33,900 nt of DNA from NCBI GenBank assembly GCA_031278715.1, contig JAITJW010000180.1, positions 1 through 33,900 on the forward strand, read 5' to 3'. The notes under the pieces are model-generated. The model ran no database searches, had not been told where the DNA came from, and worked only from the letters and a program-made list of their open reading frames with translations. This stretch comes from Treponema sp. Lineage in GTDB: Bacteria > Spirochaetota > Spirochaetia > Treponematales > Breznakiellaceae. Position 1 is the stretch's first letter; each line of letters begins with the position of its first letter. This document shows, in pieces, positions 1 through 6,752 of this stretch. A program made the translations under genes and the position numbers.

Positions 1-103
1 GCAAGACGCCGAGGCTTCGCAAGACGCCGAGGCTTCGCAAGACGCCGAGGCTTCGCAAGACGCCGAGGCTTCGCAAGACGCCGAGGCTTCGCAAGACGCC
101 GAG
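1..103. repeat. 18-bp tandem repeat (minisatellite), about 5.7 copies
   Basis: Five perfect copies of an 18-base unit (gcaagacgccgaggcttc) run from 1 to 90. A sixth copy matches for 13 bases (91-103) before diverging. The array runs off the left edge, so the true copy number is unknown. In the frame of the partial upstream gene it encodes repeated QDAEAS. Because the unit is a multiple of three, copy-number change would alter protein length without a frameshift. Confidence 0.97.
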
Positions 104-208
104 GGCTTTGCCCTGCCACAAACCTGGCGCCCCCGGACGGAATTCGAGGCCAAGGGCCTGGCGAAGGGCCACAGAATTTGGGAGTTATACTTTGTCAAAG
201 ACCAGTGA
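2..208 (+). CDS. C-terminal end of an unrecognised protein with QDAEAS repeats (partial)
   Basis: This is an open frame entering from the left edge and ending at TGA 206-208. It reads five QDAEAS hexapeptides, then a non-repetitive tail of about 38 residues that includes TWRPRTEFEAKG and ends WELYFVKDQ. I do not recognise the tail. The repeat is acidic and Ser/Gln rich, as expected of a flexible linker. The stop lies 14 bases downstream of the proposed ligA start (TTG 192), so the two genes would overlap by 17 bases and could be translationally coupled. The call rests on the clean hexapeptide periodicity, the in-frame exit from the repeat and the close fit to the ligA ribosome binding site. 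The ligA frame is also open through the repeat, so the other reading cannot be fully excluded. Confidence 0.6.
   Translation, partial: QDAEASQDAEASQDAEASQDAEASQDAEASQDAEGFALPQTWRPRTEFEAKGLAKGHRIWELYFVKDQ
180..184 (+). promoter_or_regulatory. Ribosome binding site GGGAG for ligA TTG start
   Basis: GGGAG lies seven bases upstream of TTG 192-194, in the ligA frame and inside the end of the upstream gene. It decides the start in favour of TTG 192. The other candidate, TTG 108, has no such site and falls in low-complexity sequence. Confidence 0.6.
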
Positions 209-2201
209 AGAGGGCCGCCGGACCGCGGTAAACCCGGAGACCGTCGCGAAGCGGGGGAACAAGCGAATTGCCGCGCTGGAACACCTTATCAAGCGGTATC
301 AGCAATCCTACTACAACGGCGAGGCGGAAGTTTCCGACGCCGAATTCGACCGCCTTTGGGACGAACTCAAGGTCCTTGACCCGGACAACCCCCTCCTTAA
401 AAAAATCGGAGAGGACAACACCGACGGTTTTCCCAAGGTAAAGCACCTTATCCCTATGGGGAGTCAGGACAAGGCCGCCAATCCGGAGGAGTTCCGCACC
501 TGGGCGGTGAAAACGCCGTGTTCTTCCTACATGGTCCAGTACAAACTGGACGGGGCCAGCCTTGAGCTTCAGTACCGGAACGGTACGCTTACCGAGGCTG
601 TTACAAGGGGGGACGGGACGGTGGGGGACAATATCATTCCCAACGCCCTGCGGATGAAAGGGGTGTTCAGCAGACTCAATATTTCTTTTACCGGCGGCAT
701 TCGCGGCGAGGTCGTAATGACCCGCGAAGTATGGCGGCAGAAATACCGGGACAAGGCCAACTGCCGGAACGCCGCCAACGGGATTATGCGCCGTAAAGAC
801 GGCGCGGGTTGCGAAGATCTAAGCCTTATCGCCTATGACGCCGCGGCAGACGGAGACGATTCGTATTTTTCAAACGAAGTGGAGAAGATCGCCTGGCTTG
901 AAGGGCGGGGCTTTACCGTTACCGAATGTCGGGAGTTTTACAGGGCGGAGGAGGTGATCGCCTACCGGGAAGAAGTTTCAAAGAACCGCGCAAAACTGCC
1001 CTATGATATTGACGGCCTTGTAGTCAAGGACCGGGTTACCGACATGGCCGATCTTCGCCGGGCCCGGCCGGAACACCAGATTGCCTTTAAGTTTGAACTG
1101 GAAGAGGCGGTAACAGTACTGCGGGCCGTCGAATGGAGCGAATCGGGGGCCACGTATACCCCCATCGGCATTGTGGACCCCGTGCGCCTGGCGGGGACGA
1201 CCGTACAGCGGGCCAACCTGAACAACCCCGATATGATCCGGGCCCTGGGGCTTAAACTGGGGTCCGTAGTAACCGTGGTAAAACGGGGGGAGATTATCCC
1301 CAAGATAGAAAGCCTGGCCACACCGGAACAGGCGGCGCGCCTCCTGGAAAAACTCCGCGCGGCCCCGGCTGCGGGGGAACATGAGGAACAGGACATCGAA
1401 TTCCCCGGGACATGCGGAAGCTGCGGCGCCGCCCTGGAGGACGGGGGGACCCGACTCTTCTGCCCCAACCCGGACTGTCCTAAACGGCTTCACCACCGCC
1501 TGGAAAAGTGGATCGGCATCCTCGATATTCGGGAACTGGGGGAAAAACTTTTACGCCAACTGTTCGATTCCGGGCGGGTCCGCCATATCGGCGATCTCTA
1601 CACCCTGGGCGCGGAGGAACTGGCGGACTACGAGCGTATGGGGGAACTCTCCGCCGCCAAAGTGCTGCGCCATATCAGGGACCCGCGGCAGCTTTCCTTG
1701 GCCGCCTTTATCGCGGGCTTTGATTTTGAAGGGGTGGCGGAACTTATTATGGAACGGGTAGTCCAGGCCGGTTTCGACACGCTGGACAAGCTGCGCGCCG
1801 CGACGGTAGAAGAACTGGCCGCGGTCTACGGCCTGGGGGAGATCACCGCCCGTACCATCTGCGAAGGCCTTGCGGAAACCGCTGGGGAAATGGACCGGGT
1901 TCTGGCCGCCGGCATTATCAGCATCGCTCCCCCCGCCGCGGCGGAAACCCAGCCTCTGCGGGGCAAGAGTTTTTGTTTTACCGGGGAACTTGACACGATG
2001 AAACGCAGCCAGGCGGAGGAAAAAGTCAGGGCCCTGGGGGGAAGCGCCAAGCCTTCGGTAGTCAAGGATCTGTCCTGCCTAGTTACCAACGATCCTGAGT
2101 CGGGTTCCGCTAAAAACGCAAAGGCCCGGAGTCTGGGTATTCCCATCATCGACGAAGAACAGTTCCTGGCCCTGCTGAAAGACGCGGGCGGGGGGCTTTG
2201 A
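192..2201 (+). CDS. ligA: NAD+-dependent DNA ligase LigA
   Basis: This enzyme seals nicks in duplex DNA using NAD+, in replication and repair. From TTG 192 the protein is 669 aa, the normal length for the family. In order it shows: domain Ia (SYYNGEAEVSDAEFDRL near residue 40); the adenylation site KLDG at 118-121 (K118 takes the AMP) followed by TRGDGTVGDN; an OB fold with VVKRGEIIPK; a four-cysteine zinc finger (C408, C411, C424, C429); helix-hairpin-helix repeats; and a C-terminal BRCT domain at about 589-662 (GKSFCFTGELDTMKRSQAE). The frame stays open to the left edge, and TTG 108 would add 28 residues of non-conserved, Arg/Pro-rich sequence. I prefer TTG 192 because of the GGGAG site and the fit to family N-termini. 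It overlaps the end of the upstream repeat gene. Confidence 0.95.
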   Translation: MSKTSEEGRRTAVNPETVAKRGNKRIAALEHLIKRYQQSYYNGEAEVSDAEFDRLWDELKVLDPDNPLLKKIGEDNTDGFPKVKHLIPMGSQDKAANPEEFRTWAVKTPCSSYMVQYKLDGASLELQYRNGTLTEAVTRGDGTVGDNIIPNALRMKGVFSRLNISFTGGIRGEVVMTREVWRQKYRDKANCRNAANGIMRRKDGAGCEDLSLIAYDAAADGDDSYFSNEVEKIAWLEGRGFTVTECREFYRAEEVIAYREEVSKNRAKLPYDIDGLVVKDRVTDMADLRRARPEHQIAFKFELEEAVTVLRAVEWSESGATYTPIGIVDPVRLAGTTVQRANLNNPDMIRALGLKLGSVVTVVKRGEIIPKIESLATPEQAARLLEKLRAAPAAGEHEEQDIEFPGTCGSCGAALEDGGTRLFCPNPDCPKRLHHRLEKWIGILDIRELGEKLLRQLFDSGRVRHIGDLYTLGAEELADYERMGELSAAKVLRHIRDPRQLSLAAFIAGFDFEGVAELIMERVVQAGFDTLDKLRAATVEELAAVYGLGEITARTICEGLAETAGEMDRVLAAGIISIAPPAAAETQPLRGKSFCFTGELDTMKRSQAEEKVRALGGSAKPSVVKDLSCLVTNDPESGSAKNAKARSLGIPIIDEEQFLALLKDAGGGL

Positions 2202-2294
2202 TGGGTCTCCATAACAGCGTTAGCATCTATTACGGGCCGGGGTGGTGTATACGCTGAGTGGCGAATAGCCGGAAAAAAAGTTTACACTTATAGC

Positions 2295-3785
2295 ATGATC
2301 GATTTAATTCCCAGGCCCGTGTCCCTTAATCCGCTTGAGGGGCGTTTTATTTTTCAGGAGATCCCCGCTATGGGAGGGGATGGCGTGTTTAAGGCCGAAA
2401 TGGACGCGGCCCGGAGCCAGTTTTCGTCCATAGGTTTTCCTGACTCAGGTCCCGGTACGCCGGGCTGGATCCGCTGCCTCAGCCTTGACGGGCCGGCGGG
2501 GGACAAAACCGATGAATATTACCGTCTGAGTGTCGGTACGGGGGAAATCACGATAAAAGCCGCCGGCGGGGCGGGTATGTACCACGGTCTTCAGACTCTG
2601 CGGCAGTTGTTTCTTTCCGCCGCCGCCAACGGGAAACAGTGTATTCCCTGTGTGGAAATTGAAGATTGGCCCCGGTTCCCCTGGCGGGGGCTTATGCTGG
2701 ACTGTTCCCGGTATTTTTATTCGGTTCCTTTCATAAAAAAACTTATTGACGTCCTTTCGCTGCACCATATCAGCGTGTTCCACTGGCATCTCACCGACGA
2801 TCAGGGCTGGCGTCTTCCCATTCCCGCGTATCCCCTGCTTACGGAGATCGGTTCCCGCCGTTTCGACAAGCGCCGGGGAAGGTACCTGGGGGGATTTTAC
2901 AGCCACGACGAGATCCGCGAGGTGGTAAGTTTTGCCGGGGTCCGGCATGTCGAGGTGGTACCGGAGATTGACCTTCCCGGCCACGCCGGTTCCATCCTTG
3001 CCGCCTATCCGGGGCTGGGCTGTACCGGGGGGCCTTACCGTGTGGAGGATCGGTTCGGCATATTCGAGGACGTACTGTGCGCGGGGAACGACAGCATCTT
3101 CGATCTGGCGGCGGCGGTATTCGATACGCTGGGGGAACTTTTCCCCTCAAAATACGTTCATATCGGTGGGGATGAGGTACGCTTTAAGCGCTGGGAGGAG
3201 TGTCCCAAATGTCAAAACCGGCTTCATGAAACCGGCCTGAACGAGGGCAGGGAACTTCAAAGCTGGATCACCGTAAAACTGGCCGGGATGCTCAAAGAGC
3301 GGGGAAAAACCGCCATCGGCTGGGACGAGGTGCTGGAAGACAGCCCCCGTTACGGCCTGCCTGAAAACGTGGCGGTCATGTCCTGGCGGGGGGTTAAGGG
3401 GGGCATTGAGGCCGTCCGGCGGGGCCGGCAGGTGATCATGTCCCCCAACAGTTCAGGCTGCTACCTTGACTATAAGCACCACGACGACCTGGAAGAACCG
3501 GGCCAGTTGGGGATCTCCCGGATTTCCCAGCTTTACGCGCTGGACCCCCTGGCCGGCATGGAGGGAAACGCCCGCAGCCTTGTCCTGGGAGCCCAGGCAA
3601 ACCTGTGGTCCGAACTTATCTACGCGGGGAAAATAGCGGAATACATGATCTTCCCCCGGATCTGCGCGCTGGCGGAGGCCCTGTGGTCGGGGAACGCCGG
3701 CCCGGACGATTTTCTTGAGCGCCTTACCGGACACCGCAGGCGGCTGGATCTGCTGGGACTGCTTCAATACCGTGGTGAGCCGTAG
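2295..3785 (+). CDS. Beta-N-acetylhexosaminidase, glycoside hydrolase family 20
   Basis: A GH20 exo-acting enzyme that removes terminal GlcNAc or GalNAc by substrate-assisted catalysis. The 496-aa protein has an N-terminal GH20b-like domain (LIPRPVSLNPLEGRF) and then the catalytic barrel: RGLMLDCSRYF near 131, HWHLTDDQGWR at 163-173, VVPEIDLPGH at 221-230, and the catalytic pair D293-E294 in HIGGDE. There is no signal peptide or lipobox, and no other plausible in-frame start upstream, so it probably acts in the cytoplasm on imported oligosaccharides (inference). The 93-base gap after ligA has no clear terminator. There is no good ribosome site directly upstream of the ATG. Its 3' end faces the sugar kinase gene on the other strand, whose open frame runs back 333 bases into this gene. 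Confidence 0.93.
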   Translation: MIDLIPRPVSLNPLEGRFIFQEIPAMGGDGVFKAEMDAARSQFSSIGFPDSGPGTPGWIRCLSLDGPAGDKTDEYYRLSVGTGEITIKAAGGAGMYHGLQTLRQLFLSAAANGKQCIPCVEIEDWPRFPWRGLMLDCSRYFYSVPFIKKLIDVLSLHHISVFHWHLTDDQGWRLPIPAYPLLTEIGSRRFDKRRGRYLGGFYSHDEIREVVSFAGVRHVEVVPEIDLPGHAGSILAAYPGLGCTGGPYRVEDRFGIFEDVLCAGNDSIFDLAAAVFDTLGELFPSKYVHIGGDEVRFKRWEECPKCQNRLHETGLNEGRELQSWITVKLAGMLKERGKTAIGWDEVLEDSPRYGLPENVAVMSWRGVKGGIEAVRRGRQVIMSPNSSGCYLDYKHHDDLEEPGQLGISRISQLYALDPLAGMEGNARSLVLGAQANLWSELIYAGKIAEYMIFPRICALAEALWSGNAGPDDFLERLTGHRRRLDLLGLLQYRGEP

Positions 3786-4739
3786 TTCACCTGGTGAGCC
3801 GTAGTATGTTACCCGCTCATCGAGGAATCCAAGGTCCAGGCGGCCGGTTTTAAGAAATTCCTCCACCATTTCGGCGGTAGGCTGGGCCGCCCTGCCGCCG
3901 ATAGCCTGGCACTTGATCGCCGCCGCGGCGCCGGCCCAGCGGGCGCAGTTCTCCGCGTCGAGGCCCCGTTCCATGCCTACGATGTAGGCCCCGTGGAAGG
4001 TATCGCCACAGCCGGTGGTATCCACCACTTTGGGAACCGCCAGGGCCGCCATGCGGAATTCCCTGCCATCGGGCCCTATGCCGGCGCAGCCATCTTTTCC
4101 CAGGGTAAAAATCACCGTGTGGGGGCCCCGTTTCTTCATATCCCGGCAACATTCAAAAATATCCGCCCCCCGGTAGCGTGTCTTCCAGTAAAATTCGGAG
4201 GTGATATAGATGCTGGTGTAGGGAAGCATCTCCTCCTGCTCTTTTGAATAGGAAGAGGCGTCGAACATCACCTCCCCGCCCTTGTCAAGCATGGCCCCTG
4301 CGGCTTTTTTTGCCGCCGGGTTGTGGTCGTCCAGAAGCAGGTACCTGGCCTGGAGCAGGTAATCCAGGTCCAGTTCTTCTTCGGTAAGGGGGAGGTAGGG
4401 ATCCTGCGCTATCAGGAAGGAACGGCCGTTGGTCTCCTCGTCGGAAAGGCAGACGCAATGGGGGGTACACATTCCCCGGCGGACCAGAAGATGGGAAACA
4501 TCGACCCCGTGCCGCTCGAAGTCCAGCCGCTGGGCCCGGCCGTTGGGGTCATCCCCCACCGTTCCCATGACACCCGCGGAAACCCCCTGCCGGGAAACTG
4601 TAACGATGGCGGTGGCGGCGTTACCCCCGAACTGCCAGGATTGCTCCAGAAGCCGGGCGAACTCGTTGGGTCCGGGGATGCGGTCTACGCGGACCAGGTG
4701 ATCTGAAACCGGGGCGCAGAGGGCAACGGCGGTCAACAT
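3453..4739 (-). CDS. PfkB-family sugar kinase with apparent read-through extension
   Basis: A ribokinase-like (PfkB) carbohydrate kinase. It has an N-terminal substrate lid region with the glycine motif WQFGGNAATA (about 36-44) and the C-terminal ATP/anion-hole signature DTTGCGD at 240-246, with D246 the expected catalytic base. The usual GAGD is GCGD here. The ATG at 4739 follows a good GGGGAGGA ribosome site. PfkB proteins are usually about 300-320 aa, but this frame is 428 aa. Residues from about 317 onward are the antisense of the GH20 gene and resemble nothing in the family. Family sequence ends near residue 316 (RVTYYGSP), exactly at a 14-bp direct repeat; without one repeat period the frame would stop after two more residues (see findings). 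The functional gene probably occupies about 3770-4739. Substrate unknown; the neighbouring aldolase suggests a ketose or tagatose phosphate. Confidence 0.88.
   Translation of the reverse strand: MLTAVALCAPVSDHLVRVDRIPGPNEFARLLEQSWQFGGNAATAIVTVSRQGVSAGVMGTVGDDPNGRAQRLDFERHGVDVSHLLVRRGMCTPHCVCLSDEETNGRSFLIAQDPYLPLTEEELDLDYLLQARYLLLDDHNPAAKKAAGAMLDKGGEVMFDASSYSKEQEEMLPYTSIYITSEFYWKTRYRGADIFECCRDMKKRGPHTVIFTLGKDGCAGIGPDGREFRMAALAVPKVVDTTGCGDTFHGAYIVGMERGLDAENCARWAGAAAAIKCQAIGGRAAQPTAEMVEEFLKTGRLDLGFLDERVTYYGSPGELRLTTVLKQSQQIQPPAVSGKALKKIVRAGVPRPQGLRQRADPGEDHVFRYFPRVDKFGPQVCLGSQDKAAGVSLHAGQGVQRVKLGNPGDPQLARFFQVVVVLIVKVAA
3773..3805. repeat. 14-bp direct repeat with 19-bp period at the GH20/PfkB junction
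   Basis: The sequence tggtgagccgtagt occurs at 3773-3786 and again at 3792-3805. The five bases between (3787-3791) are tcacc. The first copy contains the GH20 stop (TAG 3783-3785). A short inverted pair, ggtga at 3774-3778 and tcacc at 3787-3791, overlaps it. The 19-base period is not a multiple of three, so one period shifts the frame of the kinase gene on the other strand. Confidence 0.95.
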
Positions 4740-4797
4740 TCGATCCTCCCCTTGCTCAGGATAAAGGCCCTAAAGACCTTATGGCCGGAGGGCCGGA

Positions 4798-5640
4798 TCA
4801 CAGCAGCGTAAGGCCGTCAGGATTCAGCACCCTCATTTTTTCCGCGATAAAATCCACCACCGGCCTATGGGCCGCCTCCAGCAGGGCCCCGATGACTTTG
4901 GGGGGCTTGTCCCCGGCCAGGATCCGGGCAAGCTGATCCCGGTAGTACATCAGGTATTCCGTGGCGATATTGGTTTTTGTTATGCCGTGCCGGACGGCCT
5001 CTTTCAGTTGATCCACGGGGATCATCGAGGTACCGTGAAGCACCAGGGGCAGGTCCGCCGCGGCCGCTATACCCTTGAGAAGTTCAATTTCCAGGCGGGG
5101 TTCTTCGATGTAGACGCCGTGGCTGTTCCCGATGGCTACCGCAAGGCTGTCTACGCCGGTTTCCTCAGCAAAACGCCGGGCCTCGGCGGGCTGGGTAAAG
5201 CGGTCCCGGTCAACCTTCTCTTCCCGGCCTACAATTCCAAGTTCTCCTTCCACATCGATTCCCATAGGACAAGCGGCCTCGACAACCCGGCGGGTCTCTT
5301 TTACGTTTTCGTCAAAGGGCCGTTTGGAGGCGTCCAGCATGATCGAGGTAAAACCGCTCTGAATTGCCCGCATACAGGTTTCAAAGTCCGGGCTGTGATC
5401 CAGATGCACGGAAAAGGGGACGGAACTCTTTGCCCCCAGGCTTTTGACCATAGCGGCAAAGGTGTCCATCGCAATATACCCGTCGTTGTAGTACATGATG
5501 ATGACCGGGGTCCCGGCTTGTTCCGCCGCCTCGAAAACCATTTTTGTCGATTCGTAGTTAAAGGTATCGTAGGCAGGAACAGCGTAACCGCGCTTACGCC
5601 CCTCCCTCATAAGATCAACGGATCTGCACAGCATACCCAT
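4798..5640 (-). CDS. Class II (zinc) ketose-bisphosphate aldolase, GatY/KbaY-like
   Basis: This enzyme reversibly cleaves a ketose 1,6-bisphosphate (fructose or tagatose) to dihydroxyacetone phosphate and glyceraldehyde 3-phosphate. From ATG 5640 it is 280 aa, close to GatY/KbaY. Visible motifs are: VPAYDTFNYES near 21-31; HLDHSPDFE with catalytic D81 and zinc ligand H82; VEGELG at 130-135; GNSHGVY with H174; LVLHGTSMIP with H202; and KTNIATEY near 222-229. The last motif resembles the KVNVATE form of tagatose-bisphosphate aldolases more than NIDTD of classical FbaA, but LHGTS in place of LHGGS is unusual. A longer frame starts at 5775, but residues before ATG 5640 are not aldolase-like and AAGGGGG (5646-5652) sits just upstream of 5640. 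The sugar kinase follows 58 bases downstream, so the two are probably co-transcribed. Confidence 0.9.
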   Translation of the reverse strand: MGMLCRSVDLMREGRKRGYAVPAYDTFNYESTKMVFEAAEQAGTPVIIMYYNDGYIAMDTFAAMVKSLGAKSSVPFSVHLDHSPDFETCMRAIQSGFTSIMLDASKRPFDENVKETRRVVEAACPMGIDVEGELGIVGREEKVDRDRFTQPAEARRFAEETGVDSLAVAIGNSHGVYIEEPRLEIELLKGIAAAADLPLVLHGTSMIPVDQLKEAVRHGITKTNIATEYLMYYRDQLARILAGDKPPKVIGALLEAAHRPVVDFIAEKMRVLNPDGLTLL

Positions 5641-5645
5641 ACATG

Positions 5646-5652
5646 CCCCCTT
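5646..5652 (-). promoter_or_regulatory. Ribosome binding site for the aldolase (decides start 5640)
   Basis: Read on the minus strand, AAGGGGG ends five bases before ATG 5640-5638 and eleven before the second in-frame ATG at 5634. This supports an internal start rather than the longer open frame beginning at 5775. Confidence 0.55.
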
Positions 5653-5696
5653 AAATTGCGGAAAACCACTGTTCCTCCGCACACCGTTTAGTAATT

Positions 5697-6653
5697 CTAC
5701 AGAGATACCAAAAATTGGAACGATATGTCTTCCCAGTCGGGCAGGCCCTCGTGGGCAAAATCGGGATAGAAACACACGGTTTTTTTCGCGGTAATTTTGT
5801 TGTACATGGCAAACTGGCTTGAGGGCGGACAGATGGTATCCATAAGACCTGTAGCCATCATGGTTTCCGCCCTGATCCGGCCTGCCAGAAACTGGAGGTC
5901 CACATAACCCAGGGTGGTAAAAATTTCTTCTTCCCGCTCGTGGCGGGGATCAACATGGCGAAAGTAATCCTGCAATTCCTGGTAGGCTCCCTTGGCAAGG
6001 TCCATCTCCCAGACCCGTTTGTAATCACACAGAAAGGGTTGCGCGGGGGCCGCCTTTTTCAGATTTGGGTAAAGGGCGGCACAGGCCACTGTAAGGGCGC
6101 CGCCCTGGGAACCGCCGAAGGCGCCCATGCGGTCCCCGTCAACTTCCTCAAAACCCGCCAGAACCCTGGCCAGGGCGGCGGTATCAAGAAAAATATTACG
6201 AAACAGAAGTTTGTCCGGATCCCCGCCAAGACCCCGGATAATATGGCCGTGTAAGGTGTTCCCCTTAACACCGCCGGTATCTTCACTCCGGCCCCCCTGC
6301 CCCCGGACATCCAGGGCGGCAATGGCCAGCCCCGAAGCGGCGTAGGGGAGCAGCTGAAACCATTCTCCGGCGCTGCCCGAATAACCGTGGAACTTGAGCA
6401 GGGCCGGGATTTTTCCCGTTATGGTGTTGGGCCGCAGGTATTTGGCGTGGAGCCGCGCGCCCCCCGCTCCGGTAAACCAGAGATCAAAACATTCGGCGCA
6501 GGGGCAGGAAAAGTCCGCGGGGACAAGCTGCGGCTGAAGGTCCAGTGCGTCCAGTTCTCCCAAGGCCCGGTCCCAATAGGCGTCAAAATCGGCAGGCCGC
6601 GGGTTACGGCCGCGGAACGTGTACAATTCGGAGATCGGCATATCGACAAGCAT
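5697..6653 (-). CDS. Acetyl xylan esterase / cephalosporin-C deacetylase family (CE7)
   Basis: An alpha/beta hydrolase of carbohydrate esterase family 7, which removes O-acetyl groups from short xylo- or other oligosaccharides. The 318-aa length is typical. The N-terminus has the family motif RPADFDAYWDRAL (19-31). Next come RGQGGRSED (117-125), which the family uses as an RGQ motif, the nucleophile elbow GGSQGG with S182, D272 in GLMDT, and H301 in FAHEG, completing the Ser-Asp-His triad. There is no signal peptide, so it is likely cytoplasmic. The gene is first in the minus-strand block, 56 bases upstream of the aldolase start. The start is uncertain: ATG 6653 and an in-frame ATG at 6641 both lack a clear ribosome site, and 6653 lies in an inverted repeat. 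Confidence 0.9.
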   Translation of the reverse strand: MLVDMPISELYTFRGRNPRPADFDAYWDRALGELDALDLQPQLVPADFSCPCAECFDLWFTGAGGARLHAKYLRPNTITGKIPALLKFHGYSGSAGEWFQLLPYAASGLAIAALDVRGQGGRSEDTGGVKGNTLHGHIIRGLGGDPDKLLFRNIFLDTAALARVLAGFEEVDGDRMGAFGGSQGGALTVACAALYPNLKKAAPAQPFLCDYKRVWEMDLAKGAYQELQDYFRHVDPRHEREEEIFTTLGYVDLQFLAGRIRAETMMATGLMDTICPPSSQFAMYNKITAKKTVCFYPDFAHEGLPDWEDISFQFLVSL

Positions 6654-6667
6654 AATGATCGATTATG
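6651..6667. promoter_or_regulatory. Inverted repeat over the esterase start codon (possible operator)
   Basis: Arms cataat (6651-6656) and attatg (6662-6667) flank a five-base centre, gatcg. The left arm contains the esterase start codon (minus strand ATG 6653-6651). The position in the only divergent intergenic region of the window makes a regulator site possible, but a 6-bp arm can occur by chance. Confidence 0.25.
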
Positions 6668-6717
6668 ACGGACTTCGGCTGTTTTGGCTACCGACCGCAT
6701 TGCCGACAGGACGGTCA

Positions 6718-6746
6718 TTGACAACGAATCCTCCCTGGGAGATTAT
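6718..6746 (+). promoter_or_regulatory. Candidate sigma-70 promoter for the DUF212/Rnf-like operon
   Basis: A perfect -35 box TTGACA (6718-6723) is followed after 17 bases by GATTAT (6741-6746), which matches four of six positions of TATAAT. Transcription would begin around 6753, the proposed ATG of the first gene, so the message would be nearly leaderless or translation would begin at ATG 6765. The GGGAG at 6737-6741 would then lie outside the transcript, which is a conflict. Confidence 0.35.
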
Positions 6747-6752
6747 AGATGT

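Noticed and set aside
1-103. CRISPR array
   Set aside because: The units are directly joined with no spacers and encode a regular hexapeptide; there are no cas genes.
978-1496. Minus-strand open frame inside ligA
   Set aside because: It is antisense to a highly conserved gene and shows no family motifs; GC-rich DNA commonly leaves such frames open.
4740-4797. Small hairpin (ggcc-ctc-cggcc type) between aldolase and kinase
   Set aside because: The stem is only four or five base pairs with no T-run, so it does not support a terminator.
6684-6752. N-terminal extension of the DUF212 protein from ATG 6684
   Set aside because: The extension covers the TTGACA box and the intergenic region and is not family-like; GGGAG supports ATG 6753.
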